Assembly (NCBI GenBank): GCA_902589725.1
Contig: CACITU010000005.1
Span: 24,119-88,118, forward strand
Direction of reading: 5' to 3'
Length of the DNA stretch: 64,000 bases
Origin: an uncultured Pelagibacteraceae bacterium
Lineage (GTDB): Bacteria; Pseudomonadota; Alphaproteobacteria; Pelagibacterales; Pelagibacteraceae
Positions within the stretch are counted from its first letter, which is position 1; each line of letters opens with the position of its first letter. The position numbers and the translations under genes are program-made. The notes beneath the pieces are model-generated. The model saw only the letters and a list, made by a program, of their open reading frames with translations, did not search any database and was not told the DNA's origin. This document shows positions 13,831 to 21,964 of the stretch, in pieces.

Positions 13831-14331
13831 TTAATCGGACCATTTCACTTCATCGTAAATTAATTCAGTATCAGTTATATATGTTGAGAAAGTACAAAAA
13901 CCTCCAGTCTTTTGCCAAACGTAAGTCCATCCAATTTTTCCATAATTACAACATTTTCCAGCCCAAGCCTGATTATCTTGATCTTTTCCTATTTCAACTG
14001 AAGTGGCATAAGGAGATTTAATTTGTTTAAAATGGTGCTGAAACGCTGGACAATCAAAAGCTGAATTTTTAGTACTAAAAGTTTGTAAATTGCCTCCATT
14101 AATTTTTCTACTTATGCTTCCATTTATATCAAATGCAGTTACCATTACCTGAAACTCCTTTACCATCAATTTATGATTTTGTTTCGCAACATTCTTTTTT
14201 GCACTTGTGGTATACCCATTATAAGCAACCACACCTACAGCAGCCAAGATACCTATTATTGCTACAACAACTAGAAGTTCTATGAGTGTGAAACCTTTAT
14301 GTTTTATCGAGTTAATCAAATGTAACTTCAT
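13831..14331 (-). CDS. Type IV pilin-like protein (last of the array)
   Basis: The 166-residue product has the class III prepilin signal: leader MKLHLINSIKHKG, cleavage before FTLIELLVVV with Glu at +5, then the island's shared YNGYTTSAKK. The C-terminal part has SPYATSVEIG, a CC pair and many aromatic residues, and resembles no named pilin that I recognise. It overlaps the upstream pilin by 20 bases, so the two are probably coupled. Likely a minor pilin of the type IV pilus. Confidence 0.85.
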   Translation of the reverse strand: MKLHLINSIKHKGFTLIELLVVVAIIGILAAVGVVAYNGYTTSAKKNVAKQNHKLMVKEFQVMVTAFDINGSISRKINGGNLQTFSTKNSAFDCPAFQHHFKQIKSPYATSVEIGKDQDNQAWAGKCCNYGKIGWTYVWQKTGGFCTFSTYITDTELIYDEVKWSD

Positions 14332-14773
14332 AGTTTTTCCCCCTACACCTTGTTCTTATGTAATTGTCATAAGTTGATAACATGCCATCTTTGTATGGTA
14401 CTCCATTCCAAGTTACATACTCAACATTGCCATGATAAGTTGGGTTATATGGATCTTTTACAATATTGGTAAGATGTTGCCCAACTGCCGCTATCAATTT
14501 TTTAGGACTTGTGGCGTTAGAACAGTTATACTTAACTTTTGCTCCAGGTGTATTTTTCCAATATTGTCCTTTTAATTCGATTTCGCTTTCAATTTGACAT
14601 AATGCATATTTCTCATTGATTAACTTAGACCACAATTGAAAGTTATTTTTACAAACAGACTCTTTTGCGCTCGCCGTATACCCATTATAAGCAACTACCC
14701 CTACTGCAGCTAGAATACCGATGATTGCTACAACAACCAAAAGCTCAATTAATGTGAATGCATTTTTTTTCAT
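14312..14773 (-). CDS. Type IV pilin-like protein with Ala at the cleavage site
   Basis: The 153-residue protein starts MKKNA, then FTLIELLVVV with Glu at +5 and YNGYTASAKE. The residue before the cleavage site is alanine where prepilins nearly always have glycine. The body has the island's shared features: a cysteine after the long helix (ALCQIESE) and a DPYNPTYHGN motif. Cysteines at CSNA and RCRG could form disulfides. Probably a minor pilin; its specific role is unknown. Confidence 0.83.
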   Translation of the reverse strand: MKKNAFTLIELLVVVAIIGILAAVGVVAYNGYTASAKESVCKNNFQLWSKLINEKYALCQIESEIELKGQYWKNTPGAKVKYNCSNATSPKKLIAAVGQHLTNIVKDPYNPTYHGNVEYVTWNGVPYKDGMLSTYDNYIRTRCRGKNYEVTFD

Positions 14774-14795
14774 AAAAAAATTCTATCACTTTACA

Positions 14796-15371
14796 CTATG
14801 GGCTGCTATATTTTGTGTTTGATCCGGTATTGACAGAACTATAAGTAGTATTAGCTCCTGTATTAACTGAAGTCCAAGTAGTGTTACATCCTGTATTTAC
14901 ATTTGTATATTTTGTATTACTTCCAACTTTCACTGGCGTCCATGTAGTCCCCATGTTTGTAGTTACAATTTTTTTCTGAGGAGCAGAGTAAAAGCTAACA
15001 GAATAATTACCTTTGGAAGGGCTACTGATAGAAACAGATCCTTGAGAACACGGAGATTTATTTATCAAAGTAGAACCATAAGGGTTGGACATTTTTAAAT
15101 TATTTGTGATAAAGGCGCTTATTGTATTAATGGATGGAGAGTTTGAATTACCGCATTTATGATTATTAAATACCGTAGCAGAACTATCTAATTCACACTT
15201 CATAAACTCAAACATTAGAGCTTTATTGATATTTGTGTAGTTTAATTCAGCTGTCTTGGCTTTTGCACTTTTTGTATATCCATTATAAGCAACTACTCCA
15301 ACTGAAGATAATATTCCAATGATTGCTACTACAACTAGGAGTTCAATTAAGGTAAAACCTTTTTTATTCAT
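14796..15371 (-). CDS. Type IV pilin-like protein with C-terminal 11-residue repeats
   Basis: The 191-residue protein begins MNKKG, cleaved before FTLIELLVVV (Glu at +5), then YNGYTKSAKA. The globular part has FMKCELDSS and a SNPYGSTLINKSPC motif shared with sister pilins. The last 50 residues are about four and a half tandem copies of an 11-residue unit of the form T-x-[WY]-[TS]-x-V-x-x-G-x-N. Its start shares one base with the stop of the upstream pilin. Probably a minor pilin with a repeat-extended surface. Confidence 0.83.
   Translation of the reverse strand: MNKKGFTLIELLVVVAIIGILSSVGVVAYNGYTKSAKAKTAELNYTNINKALMFEFMKCELDSSATVFNNHKCGNSNSPSINTISAFITNNLKMSNPYGSTLINKSPCSQGSVSISSPSKGNYSVSFYSAPQKKIVTTNMGTTWTPVKVGSNTKYTNVNTGCNTTWTSVNTGANTTYSSVNTGSNTKYSSP
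14799..14948 (-). repeat. 33-base tandem repeat inside a pilin gene
   Basis: Four full units and one half unit of 33 bases encode the 11-residue repeats TTWTPVKVGSN, TKYTNVNTGCN, TTWTSVNTGAN, TTYSSVNTGSN and the end TKYSSP. Units differ by several bases, so the duplication is not brand new. Repeats in phase with codons can expand or shrink without breaking the frame. Confidence 0.85.
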
Positions 15372-15934
15372 TACTTAAATGGTATCTTAATAGTATCGGT
15401 AATTTTAGTTGTTTCATCCATTAAATAACTTGTAAGCGTAAGAATTCTATATCCATCTATCCATTTATGTTCAATCCAAGTTTTTCCAACCCAATAGGCA
15501 GGATGATATTTGGCTTCTTTTCTAGGCGCCCCCCACCAAGCAGCTCCTGCATCATTAGGTAAAACTGTGCCATTATGAGTCCATGGTTTATAAAAGCTAA
15601 AACTTTGAATTACAGGATCTCTTAATCCTAAAGCCAAAAAATGCACTTGAAGTTCGTTACTAAATGCTGAACGACATCTTATTTTTCTTTCTCTAAAAGT
15701 TTTTCCCCCTGATCTCTCATATCTTATAACTTCATAATCTCTGCCACCTGATAAATGACAGTCAGCGATTTCAGCTTTTATTAATTCTTTTATTTTTTGA
15801 TGATTTGATTTAATAATCGCATTTTTAGCTCCATCAGTGTATTTTCCATATGCAACAATTCCTACTGCAGATAGAATACCAATGATGGCTACAACGACTA
15901 AAAGCTCAATAAGAGTGAAACCTTTTTTATTCAT
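15371..15934 (-). CDS. Type IV pilin-like protein, aromatic-rich
   Basis: The 187-residue product has the prepilin signal MNKKG before FTLIELLVVV (Glu at +5), then a divergent AYGKYTDGAKN in place of the usual YNGYT. The C-terminal domain is rich in Trp, Tyr and His (WWGAPRKEAKYHPAYW, WIEHKWIDG) and has cysteines in IADCHLSGG and RCRSAF. It overlaps the small membrane protein gene upstream by 4 bases (ATGA). Probably a minor pilin; no closer family recognised. Confidence 0.82.
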   Translation of the reverse strand: MNKKGFTLIELLVVVAIIGILSAVGIVAYGKYTDGAKNAIIKSNHQKIKELIKAEIADCHLSGGRDYEVIRYERSGGKTFRERKIRCRSAFSNELQVHFLALGLRDPVIQSFSFYKPWTHNGTVLPNDAGAAWWGAPRKEAKYHPAYWVGKTWIEHKWIDGYRILTLTSYLMDETTKITDTIKIPFK

Positions 15935-16134
15935 ATAAAAATTTTATAATAAAAATATACAACCCAAAGAAAAAAAGTAAATAAGCTAGAAAATATTAAA
16001 GCTAAACCAACTAAAGTATCTTGATTAACTTTTTTTCTCCATTTTTTCGGAAAAAAATTTAAAGAATATGCATAAATAATTATAAAAATATTTAATCCTG
16101 TAACAATAATATTTAAATATAAAAATATTTTCAT
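15931..16134 (-). CDS. Small two-helix membrane protein in the pilin array
   Basis: This 67-residue protein is not recognised. It has two hydrophobic segments (about 4-27 and 42-65) joined by a basic loop FFPKKWRKKVNQ, so both ends probably face the same side of the inner membrane. It is embedded between pilin genes and overlaps the next one by four bases, which suggests co-translation. A pilin-specific accessory role, like the small membrane proteins next to some pilA genes, is an inference only. Confidence 0.6.
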   Translation of the reverse strand: MKIFLYLNIIVTGLNIFIIIYAYSLNFFPKKWRKKVNQDTLVGLALIFSSLFTFFLWVVYFYYKIFI

Positions 16135-16143
16135 TAACTTACT

Positions 16144-16530
16144 TTAACAATTTGAAGTAGTTAACTTATTCTTTTCGTTTAGAGTTAAAGTACAATTTGA
16201 AGATTTATGTTTTGCTTGGATACTTAAAGTATCACTAGAGGCATTACCAGTTATAGTATAATTATAATTTTGGTCTGATAAATCATCAACACCATCAAAA
16301 AGTTCATTGATTATATTATTTAATGATGAGTTGTAATAATAACTACCATTATTAGACTTATACTCTTGTTCTGCTAAATATATTGAGCTGAGACTTATTT
16401 CTGCTTGTTTTTTTTCTGCTGAAGTTTTGTATTTTCCGTATGATACTATACCTATTGCAGAGAGAATTCCTATGAGTGCAACTACAACCAAAAGTTCTAT
16501 TAATGTAAAACCTTGGCTGTAGCGCCTCAT
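16144..16530 (-). CDS. Minor type IV pilin, PilE/ComP-like
   Basis: The 128-residue protein has leader MRRYSQG before FTLIELLVVVALIGIL with Glu at +5. After the helix comes AEQEYKSNNGSYYYN, a block typical of type IVa minor pilins of the PilE/ComP type and absent from its neighbours. A C-terminal cysteine pair (SSNCTLTL and TTSNC at the end) marks a D-region disulfide loop. It lies 6 bases after the probable major pilin and may be a DNA-uptake or assembly-priming pilin. Confidence 0.83.
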   Translation of the reverse strand: MRRYSQGFTLIELLVVVALIGILSAIGIVSYGKYKTSAEKKQAEISLSSIYLAEQEYKSNNGSYYYNSSLNNIINELFDGVDDLSDQNYNYTITGNASSDTLSIQAKHKSSNCTLTLNEKNKLTTSNC

Positions 16531-16536
16531 TTAAAT

Positions 16537-16974
16537 TTAATCTACGCTTATCGTAGCAGTTAGCTGATCAGATGAACCACAACCTGTTTTCGTACAAGTT
16601 TTAACTGTTATAGTTGAACCAGATGAGCTTAAGCTAACCTGACCTGCAACAAATCCACCAGCTTCTTTAACAGCTGGCTCAGAAGTGTTGTAAGGATTTT
16701 TGTCAGTCATTGTATTTTTTGCTCCAGTAACTGCTTTTGCAGCTGTTGCAGGACATTTCTGATTAGTTCCCATAAATTCGTCTTCGCCTAAAGAACATTT
16801 TTGAATTTCTGCTGAAATATATTTAACAGCTTGTGAATGCATTGTTTTTGCTGCATTTGCTTTTGCAGATGCGGTATAACCATTGTAAGCCACAACACCT
16901 ACTGCAGCTAAAATACCTATTATCGCTACAACTACTAGTAGCTCAATAAGTGTAAAACCTTTGTTTTTTTTCAT
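16537..16974 (-). CDS. Probable major type IV pilin subunit
   Basis: The 145-residue protein has leader MKKNKG before FTLIELLVVV (Glu at +5), then YNGYTASAKA. The body is compact, small-residue rich and Cys-containing (IQKCSLGE, KCPATAA, KTCTKTGCG), with KNPYNTSEPAV, as expected of a surface-forming pilin. I call it major because it is the first pilin after pilC, is preceded by a near-consensus promoter of its own and has an AGGAG ribosome-binding site a few bases before the ATG. The other island pilins lack this arrangement. Confidence 0.78.
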   Translation of the reverse strand: MKKNKGFTLIELLVVVAIIGILAAVGVVAYNGYTASAKANAAKTMHSQAVKYISAEIQKCSLGEDEFMGTNQKCPATAAKAVTGAKNTMTDKNPYNTSEPAVKEAGGFVAGQVSLSSSGSTITVKTCTKTGCGSSDQLTATISVD

Positions 16975-17004
16975 GCGACTCCTATTCTTAAAAATATGAG
17001 GGTA

Positions 17005-17033
17005 ATTCTAAAATCTATGGTTTTAAATGTCAA
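17005..17033 (-). promoter_or_regulatory. Near-consensus sigma70 promoter of the probable major pilin
   Basis: Reading the minus strand, a perfect TTGACA (17033-17028) and TAGAAT (17010-17005) are separated by exactly 17 bases. A start near 16998 would give a leader of about 24 bases carrying AGGAG before the ATG. It sits in the 87-base gap after pilC and is the best promoter match I found in the window. Confidence 0.7.
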
Positions 17034-17061
17034 ACACCAAAAAGTCTTAGATATTGGTAGT

Positions 17062-18294
17062 TTAATTAATAATTGCACCAACGTTGAATATTGGGGCATA
17101 CATAGCAAGCATTAAGCCACCAATAGTAATTCCCATAAATACGATCATTATGGGCTCAATTAAGCTTGAAAGATTACCAACCGCTACATCAAATTCCTCT
17201 TCATAATAAGTTGCAACAGAACCAAACATATCGTCAAGACTACCTGTTTGCTCTCCTACTGCAATCAATTGACTAAAAGTGGAAGGAAAAATTTTTTCTT
17301 TTCTAAATAAATCTGTCAATGTTTCTCCAGAAAAAACACCTTTCTTAATATTTTCAAGTGACTCGACTACAATAACATTATCAGTTACTGATTTTGCAAT
17401 ATCAATACTTTCTATTAAATCGACACCTGCTTGATTAAGATTACCAAGAACCATCGAAACTTTAGCAAGAATAGATTTTTGCAATAGGTTTCCAAAAACT
17501 GGTAACTTTAAAGTAAATGCATGCCAAGATTTTCTAAAGTTATAACTTTTTGCTATGAAAAATTTCATTAATACAACAATTGCTATAATTGAAATAAACA
17601 TTATCAATCCACCCGCTGATCTTAGAAAAGTACTCATAGACATAATTACAGCAGTTGGAGTTGGTAAATCATCTCCCATACCCATTCCCTCATACATATT
17701 TACAAAGGTTGGAACAACATTCATTAACATAAAAATTGTAACACCTATTGCAACTGTGAACAAAACTCCAGGATAAAAAAAAGCACTTTTAATTTGAGAT
17801 TTAATTTTTTCTTTTTTTTCTAAATTAAGAACAATTTTTTGTAAAAATATATCTAGTTTTCCACTAGCTTCTCCTGCTTTAATCAAATTAACCACAACTG
17901 TATCAAATACTTTTGGATGTTTTTCAAAACATTTTGATAATGCATTTCCAGCTTCAAGGTCTTTTTTTATGTTTTCTATGATTGTTTTCATTCCCTTAGA
18001 TGCTGTTTGTCCAATCAACATTTCAAGTGTATTTAATACTGGTAAACCAGCTCTTAACATTGTAGCAAATTGTTTACAAAAAACTAAAATATCTTTAGCT
18101 TTAACTCCTGTTCCAAATGAAAAAGAGGTTTTTTCTTTTTTTTTGATTTCTTTCTTTTTTTTTGTTTGAACTAATTTTGTAATGATTACTTTTTGTTCTT
18201 TTAATTTATGAGCTGCTTCAGAATTATTGAGTGCCTCAATTTCTCCCTCTACATATTTTCCATAAGATATACCTTTGTATTCAAAATTAAGCAT
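17062..18294 (-). CDS. pilC: Type IV pilus inner-membrane platform protein
   Basis: This 410-residue GspF/PilC family protein begins FEYKGISYGKYVEGEIEA and contains two copies of the T2SSF domain. The first (about 65-190) has FCKQFATMLRAGLPVLNTLE and GEASGKLD; the second (about 270-395) has LGNLNQAGVDLIESIDIA and GEQTGSLDDM. Three membrane helices lie near 170-195, 220-245 and 380-405. It forms the platform that the assembly ATPase acts on. It shares one base with the pilB stop. Confidence 0.93.
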   Translation of the reverse strand: MLNFEYKGISYGKYVEGEIEALNNSEAAHKLKEQKVIITKLVQTKKKKEIKKKEKTSFSFGTGVKAKDILVFCKQFATMLRAGLPVLNTLEMLIGQTASKGMKTIIENIKKDLEAGNALSKCFEKHPKVFDTVVVNLIKAGEASGKLDIFLQKIVLNLEKKEKIKSQIKSAFFYPGVLFTVAIGVTIFMLMNVVPTFVNMYEGMGMGDDLPTPTAVIMSMSTFLRSAGGLIMFISIIAIVVLMKFFIAKSYNFRKSWHAFTLKLPVFGNLLQKSILAKVSMVLGNLNQAGVDLIESIDIAKSVTDNVIVVESLENIKKGVFSGETLTDLFRKEKIFPSTFSQLIAVGEQTGSLDDMFGSVATYYEEEFDVAVGNLSSLIEPIMIVFMGITIGGLMLAMYAPIFNVGAIIN

Positions 18295-19994
18295 TAATTC
18301 GATTGAAGTACTCTTTCAAATTCAGAATAACACAAATCTCCACTTAATAAGAGATCATGTCCCATTTCTTGCATAGTTCTAAAACCATTTTTTTTAGCAA
18401 TAGCATTTAGCTCTGCTTGACTCATGTCAGATAAAATTCCATGCTTTAGTTCTTTGTCAATTTCAAGAATTTCATAAATACCCATTCTTCCTTTAAATCC
18501 AGTGTTTCCACATTGGTCACAACCTTTACCTTTATAAATTTTTGCTCTTGCAGACTGTTCAGGTAAAAACCCAATCGCATTTAATAATTTTGGTGTAACA
18601 TTTTCATCTATAATTGCACACTCTGAGCAATTTTTTCTAGCTAATCTCTGTGCCATAATCAAAGTTAGTGCAGCTGAAATTAGGTAATTGGGTGTTCCCA
18701 TATTTAAAAGCCTAGTAATAGAACTTGGAGCATCATTTGTGTGAAGTGTACTGAATACCAAATGTCCAGTTAGAGATGCTTTTAACGCTATGTCCACTGT
18801 TGCTTTATCCCTTATCTCTCCAACTAATATCACTTCTGGATCTTGTCTAAGAAAAGATCTTAGTGCTGACTCAAAAGTAAAGTCTATAGCTTCTTTTACC
18901 TGAACTTGACCAACACCCTCTAATTCATATTCGACTGGATCTTCAGCTGTTAAGATATTCATACCAGGCTTATTGATATGTTTTAAAACACTATAAAGTG
19001 TAGTTGTTTTTCCACTACCAGTTGGCCCAGTTACTAAAACCATGCCCTGAGGAGAAGTTATAGCTTTAGTTAATTTTTCTAAATCTTTTGCCTCGAAACC
19101 TAGTTCACTTAATTTTTTTTCACCAGCCTCTTTATTTAAAATCCTCATAACAATTCTTTCATTATTTTTGGTAGGTAGTATCGAAACCCTTAAATCCACC
19201 TCTTTTGTATCTGATTTAAAAGTACTAGCTCCATCTTGGGGCAGTCTTCTTTCTGCAATATCTAATTTACTTATTATCTTCATTCTTGTTACAACTGCAT
19301 TATAATTTTCATAAAGAAATGAGGAATAATCTTTCATAACTCTTAAAATACCATCCACTCTAAATCTTACTTGCGCACTATCTCTAAAGCATTCAATGTG
19401 AATATCACTAGCACCTAAATTAATTGCTTCTGTAATTAATTTATTTCCAAACACTATAACTTCAGAACCTACCTCAACTAATTCATCTTTATTTTTTTCA
19501 ATTTTTTCAACTTTCACATTGGTAGATGAAATTTTTTTATTTTCTAATTTTTTAAGTCTAGCTATGAAATCATTTATATTAGAAATTGAAGCAGCATAAA
19601 GCTCTGGCTCCATCTGGGTCATAGTTTTTAAATTCTTCATCAAGCTCAATTTAGAACCATCTGGAATAGCTATTTTCAATGTTGATCCTGTAATTTCAAA
19701 AGGAACAATATGATTGTCCTCCACAAATCTTAAATCAAGAATTTTTTTTATTTTTTCGTCAATTTTTTTCTCATTTAGATCAACAATATCTAGTGAGTAT
19801 GAATTTGATAGCAATTTAAGAATTTTTTCTTCATTTGTAAGTTTCAATTCAATTGCTGTTTCAATTTTTGTTTTACCAATTTCTTTACTAGTATTATTTA
19901 TCTTAGATATAGAACTATCATTTAATGCATCGTGGTCTAAAAGCATATTTAAAATGCTTTGTTCACTCTTATTATCTAAATTAATTTTTGTCAT
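18294..19994 (-). CDS. pilB: Type IV pilus assembly ATPase
   Basis: The 566-residue hexameric ATPase powers pilus extension. An N-terminal MshEN-like domain (about 1-150) is followed by the ATPase core with Walker A VTGPTGSGKTTTLYSVL, Walker B DPEVILVGEIRD and the His box FSTLHTNDA. The extension-ATPase zinc site is present (CSEC and CDQCG, about 435-490), which tells it from the retraction ATPase PilT. It lies between secretin and pilC in the assembly operon. Confidence 0.94.
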   Translation of the reverse strand: MTKINLDNKSEQSILNMLLDHDALNDSSISKINNTSKEIGKTKIETAIELKLTNEEKILKLLSNSYSLDIVDLNEKKIDEKIKKILDLRFVEDNHIVPFEITGSTLKIAIPDGSKLSLMKNLKTMTQMEPELYAASISNINDFIARLKKLENKKISSTNVKVEKIEKNKDELVEVGSEVIVFGNKLITEAINLGASDIHIECFRDSAQVRFRVDGILRVMKDYSSFLYENYNAVVTRMKIISKLDIAERRLPQDGASTFKSDTKEVDLRVSILPTKNNERIVMRILNKEAGEKKLSELGFEAKDLEKLTKAITSPQGMVLVTGPTGSGKTTTLYSVLKHINKPGMNILTAEDPVEYELEGVGQVQVKEAIDFTFESALRSFLRQDPEVILVGEIRDKATVDIALKASLTGHLVFSTLHTNDAPSSITRLLNMGTPNYLISAALTLIMAQRLARKNCSECAIIDENVTPKLLNAIGFLPEQSARAKIYKGKGCDQCGNTGFKGRMGIYEILEIDKELKHGILSDMSQAELNAIAKKNGFRTMQEMGHDLLLSGDLCYSEFERVLQSN

Positions 19995-19995
19995 A

Positions 19996-21552
19996 TTACT
20001 GTATTACTCTTGGAGCTATAAATATTAACAACTCTTTCAATTCATCAGTTTTGTTTTTACCTTTAAATAAATTACCTACTACAGGAACATCGCTTATACC
20101 TGGTGTTTTTGTGTTAGTATTATTTTTTGTATTTTTCTTTATTCCACCTATTACAACAATGTCTCCATCTGTAACTAATAATTTTGTTTTAATCTCATTA
20201 GTTGATATTCCTGGTTCATCTGCCCCAGCAATAGTTTTTGGAGCGTCATTATTAACTTGAATATCTAATAATACATTACCATCACCTATGATACTTGGTG
20301 TTACAGTTAAAGAAAGTGCCGCTTCTTTAAATTCTGTTGTTGTGGTTCCATCCGAAGTAGTTTGGTATGGAATTTGATCTCCTTGGGTAATAGTTGCTTC
20401 TTGGTTGTTTAAAGTGAATACACTTGGAGACGATAAAATCTCGTTTAATCCTAAAGACTGAAGCGCCTCTAATTCAATCTTTAATACATCTGCTCCCATC
20501 ATTTTAATAATTCCTATTCCACTAGTTGCACCTGTAATACTATTGTTTGTTACCGTTCCTGCTGCGGCGCCTAAAGTTACTCCAGCTGATGTTGTTGCAG
20601 CTCCACCAATTGTTCCTGAAATAGTAGTAGATGATGAGTCTCCTGTACCTTTCTTTGTCATGGCACCAATTCTACTACCCAGTGCTTTTGCAAAAGTAGA
20701 CGTTACATCAACTATGAATGCTTCAATTAAAACTTGTTTAGTTTTTACATCTATTTCCTTAATAACAGAATCAATAACATCTAGATCCTCTTTTTGACCT
20801 CTAACAATTATTGATCTAGTTGTGTCTTCTACTGTTATTTTTAAATTATTCATTACTGCTGCGCCCTCTTCTCCTTGGCTTGCAAATAGATCTTCCAAGG
20901 TGGTTTTTGCTTGCTCCGGACTGATATAATATAATCTGAAAATTTCAGCTAATATAGGTTCTACAGACTCTTCCAGTTCGATTTTTTTCTTTAAAACCTC
21001 TGCCCTTGCAGATTTTGCTGTTTCTTGCTCCGTAAGTTTTTCAGGTGTGTGAACTCTAATTATACCATCGGTAGCATTGATATCTGCAACAAGTGTTTTC
21101 ATATCAAGAATAGTTTGGAATGCTGTATCCCAACTCACACTATCAATTTTTGCAGTCACGGTTCCACTGACTTCATCACCAACCAATATGTTTATATTTC
21201 CTAGCTCAGCCATCAACGACATTACATAACTAAAATCAAGGCCTTGAAAATTGATACTAATTTTTTGTTTTAAATTTGTAAAATCATCAGGAATAGAGAC
21301 ATAATTTTTTACATTCTGGGTAGTAATTGTTTTTCTCTTAGTTTTAACATTATTAGAATTTTCTATTGGTTTAGGACCATCTTTTACTTTCTTCTCTATT
21401 TGTTTTTTTCCATCACTAATCACCTTGGAAGTATCAATTAATGGTTTTTCACCATGAACATTAACAGTAGGTTTCGTTGTTTCACATCCTACAATAAATA
21501 AAACAATAAAAAATAAGCTAAAAATTTTTATTACTAATTTCATTTTATCCAT
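19996..21552 (-). CDS. pilQ: Type IV pilus secretin, lipoprotein (PilQ/MshL-like)
   Basis: The roughly 518-residue protein has a lipoprotein signal ending FIVGC, so the N-terminal cysteine is probably acylated. A secretin/TonB short N domain (about 90-170, with ISINFQGLDFSYVMSLM) and an N1 domain (VEDTTRSIIVRGQKEDLD) lead to the secretin channel, which ends VTDGDIVVIGG, PGISDVPVVGNLF and LLIFIAPRVIQ. It forms the outer-membrane gate for the pilus. In-frame starts exist at 21555 (TTG), 21552 (ATG) and 21543 (ATG); the last, just after the upstream stop, is also plausible. Confidence 0.92.
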   Translation of the reverse strand: MDKMKLVIKIFSLFFIVLFIVGCETTKPTVNVHGEKPLIDTSKVISDGKKQIEKKVKDGPKPIENSNNVKTKRKTITTQNVKNYVSIPDDFTNLKQKISINFQGLDFSYVMSLMAELGNINILVGDEVSGTVTAKIDSVSWDTAFQTILDMKTLVADINATDGIIRVHTPEKLTEQETAKSARAEVLKKKIELEESVEPILAEIFRLYYISPEQAKTTLEDLFASQGEEGAAVMNNLKITVEDTTRSIIVRGQKEDLDVIDSVIKEIDVKTKQVLIEAFIVDVTSTFAKALGSRIGAMTKKGTGDSSSTTISGTIGGAATTSAGVTLGAAAGTVTNNSITGATSGIGIIKMMGADVLKIELEALQSLGLNEILSSPSVFTLNNQEATITQGDQIPYQTTSDGTTTTEFKEAALSLTVTPSIIGDGNVLLDIQVNNDAPKTIAGADEPGISTNEIKTKLLVTDGDIVVIGGIKKNTKNNTNTKTPGISDVPVVGNLFKGKNKTDELKELLIFIAPRVIQ

Positions 21553-21964
21553 CAATTTCTTGAATTAAATTATTCATGTATACTTGATAAAATTTGTTAT
21601 TTTCATCTTCTACAATTACATAAGATCCAAAAATTTCTACAATCGAAACATTTGAATTTAGTTTTTGATCCTCTTCAAATTTAAAAACATTTCCATCTGG
21701 TCTAGACAGAATTGCAAATTTTTTACTTTTACCAATTATTGTACCAACAAGTCTCATTCCATTTAAAATTCCAGCTTCACTATTTTGATCATTTGTATCT
21801 GTATCTATACTGTTTTGATTTTGGCCTACTGCAGCATTCCCTTGAAATGGATCAATCGCTGGTAGTTCTTCGTCATCTAACTTAACTTTTTCTTCTGACG
21901 ACACATTATTAAAGTTCAAAAGAACCAATGTTAGTATAAAAACTATTAATTTATTTATATTCAT
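21545..21964 (-). CDS. pilP: PilP-like periplasmic pilus alignment protein
   Basis: The 139-residue product has an N-terminal signal or anchor (residues 3-22) and a small C-terminal beta domain with RLVGTIIGKSKKFAIL, a DGNVFKFEEDQ hairpin and IVEIFGSYVIVEDENN. This pattern fits the HR domain of PilP/GspC proteins, which link the inner-membrane PilM-N-O complex to the secretin. The position directly between pilO and the secretin gene is where pilP belongs. Sequence similarity is modest, so the call rests partly on context. Confidence 0.75.
   Translation of the reverse strand: MNINKLIVFILTLVLLNFNNVSSEEKVKLDDEELPAIDPFQGNAAVGQNQNSIDTDTNDQNSEAGILNGMRLVGTIIGKSKKFAILSRPDGNVFKFEEDQKLNSNVSIVEIFGSYVIVEDENNKFYQVYMNNLIQEIDG

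Noticed and set aside
14200-16960. Repeated similar segments in the pilin array as a possible recombination cassette or silent pilin store
   Set aside because: Each copy has its own start, leader and full reading frame, and the shared block differs at many synonymous sites, so these are intact separate genes rather than silent donor cassettes.
20108-20118. A TTTGTGTTAG match inside the secretin gene as a sixth copy of the box
   Set aside because: It matches only part of the box, lies within coding sequence for an Asn/Thr/Lys stretch and has no promoter nearby.
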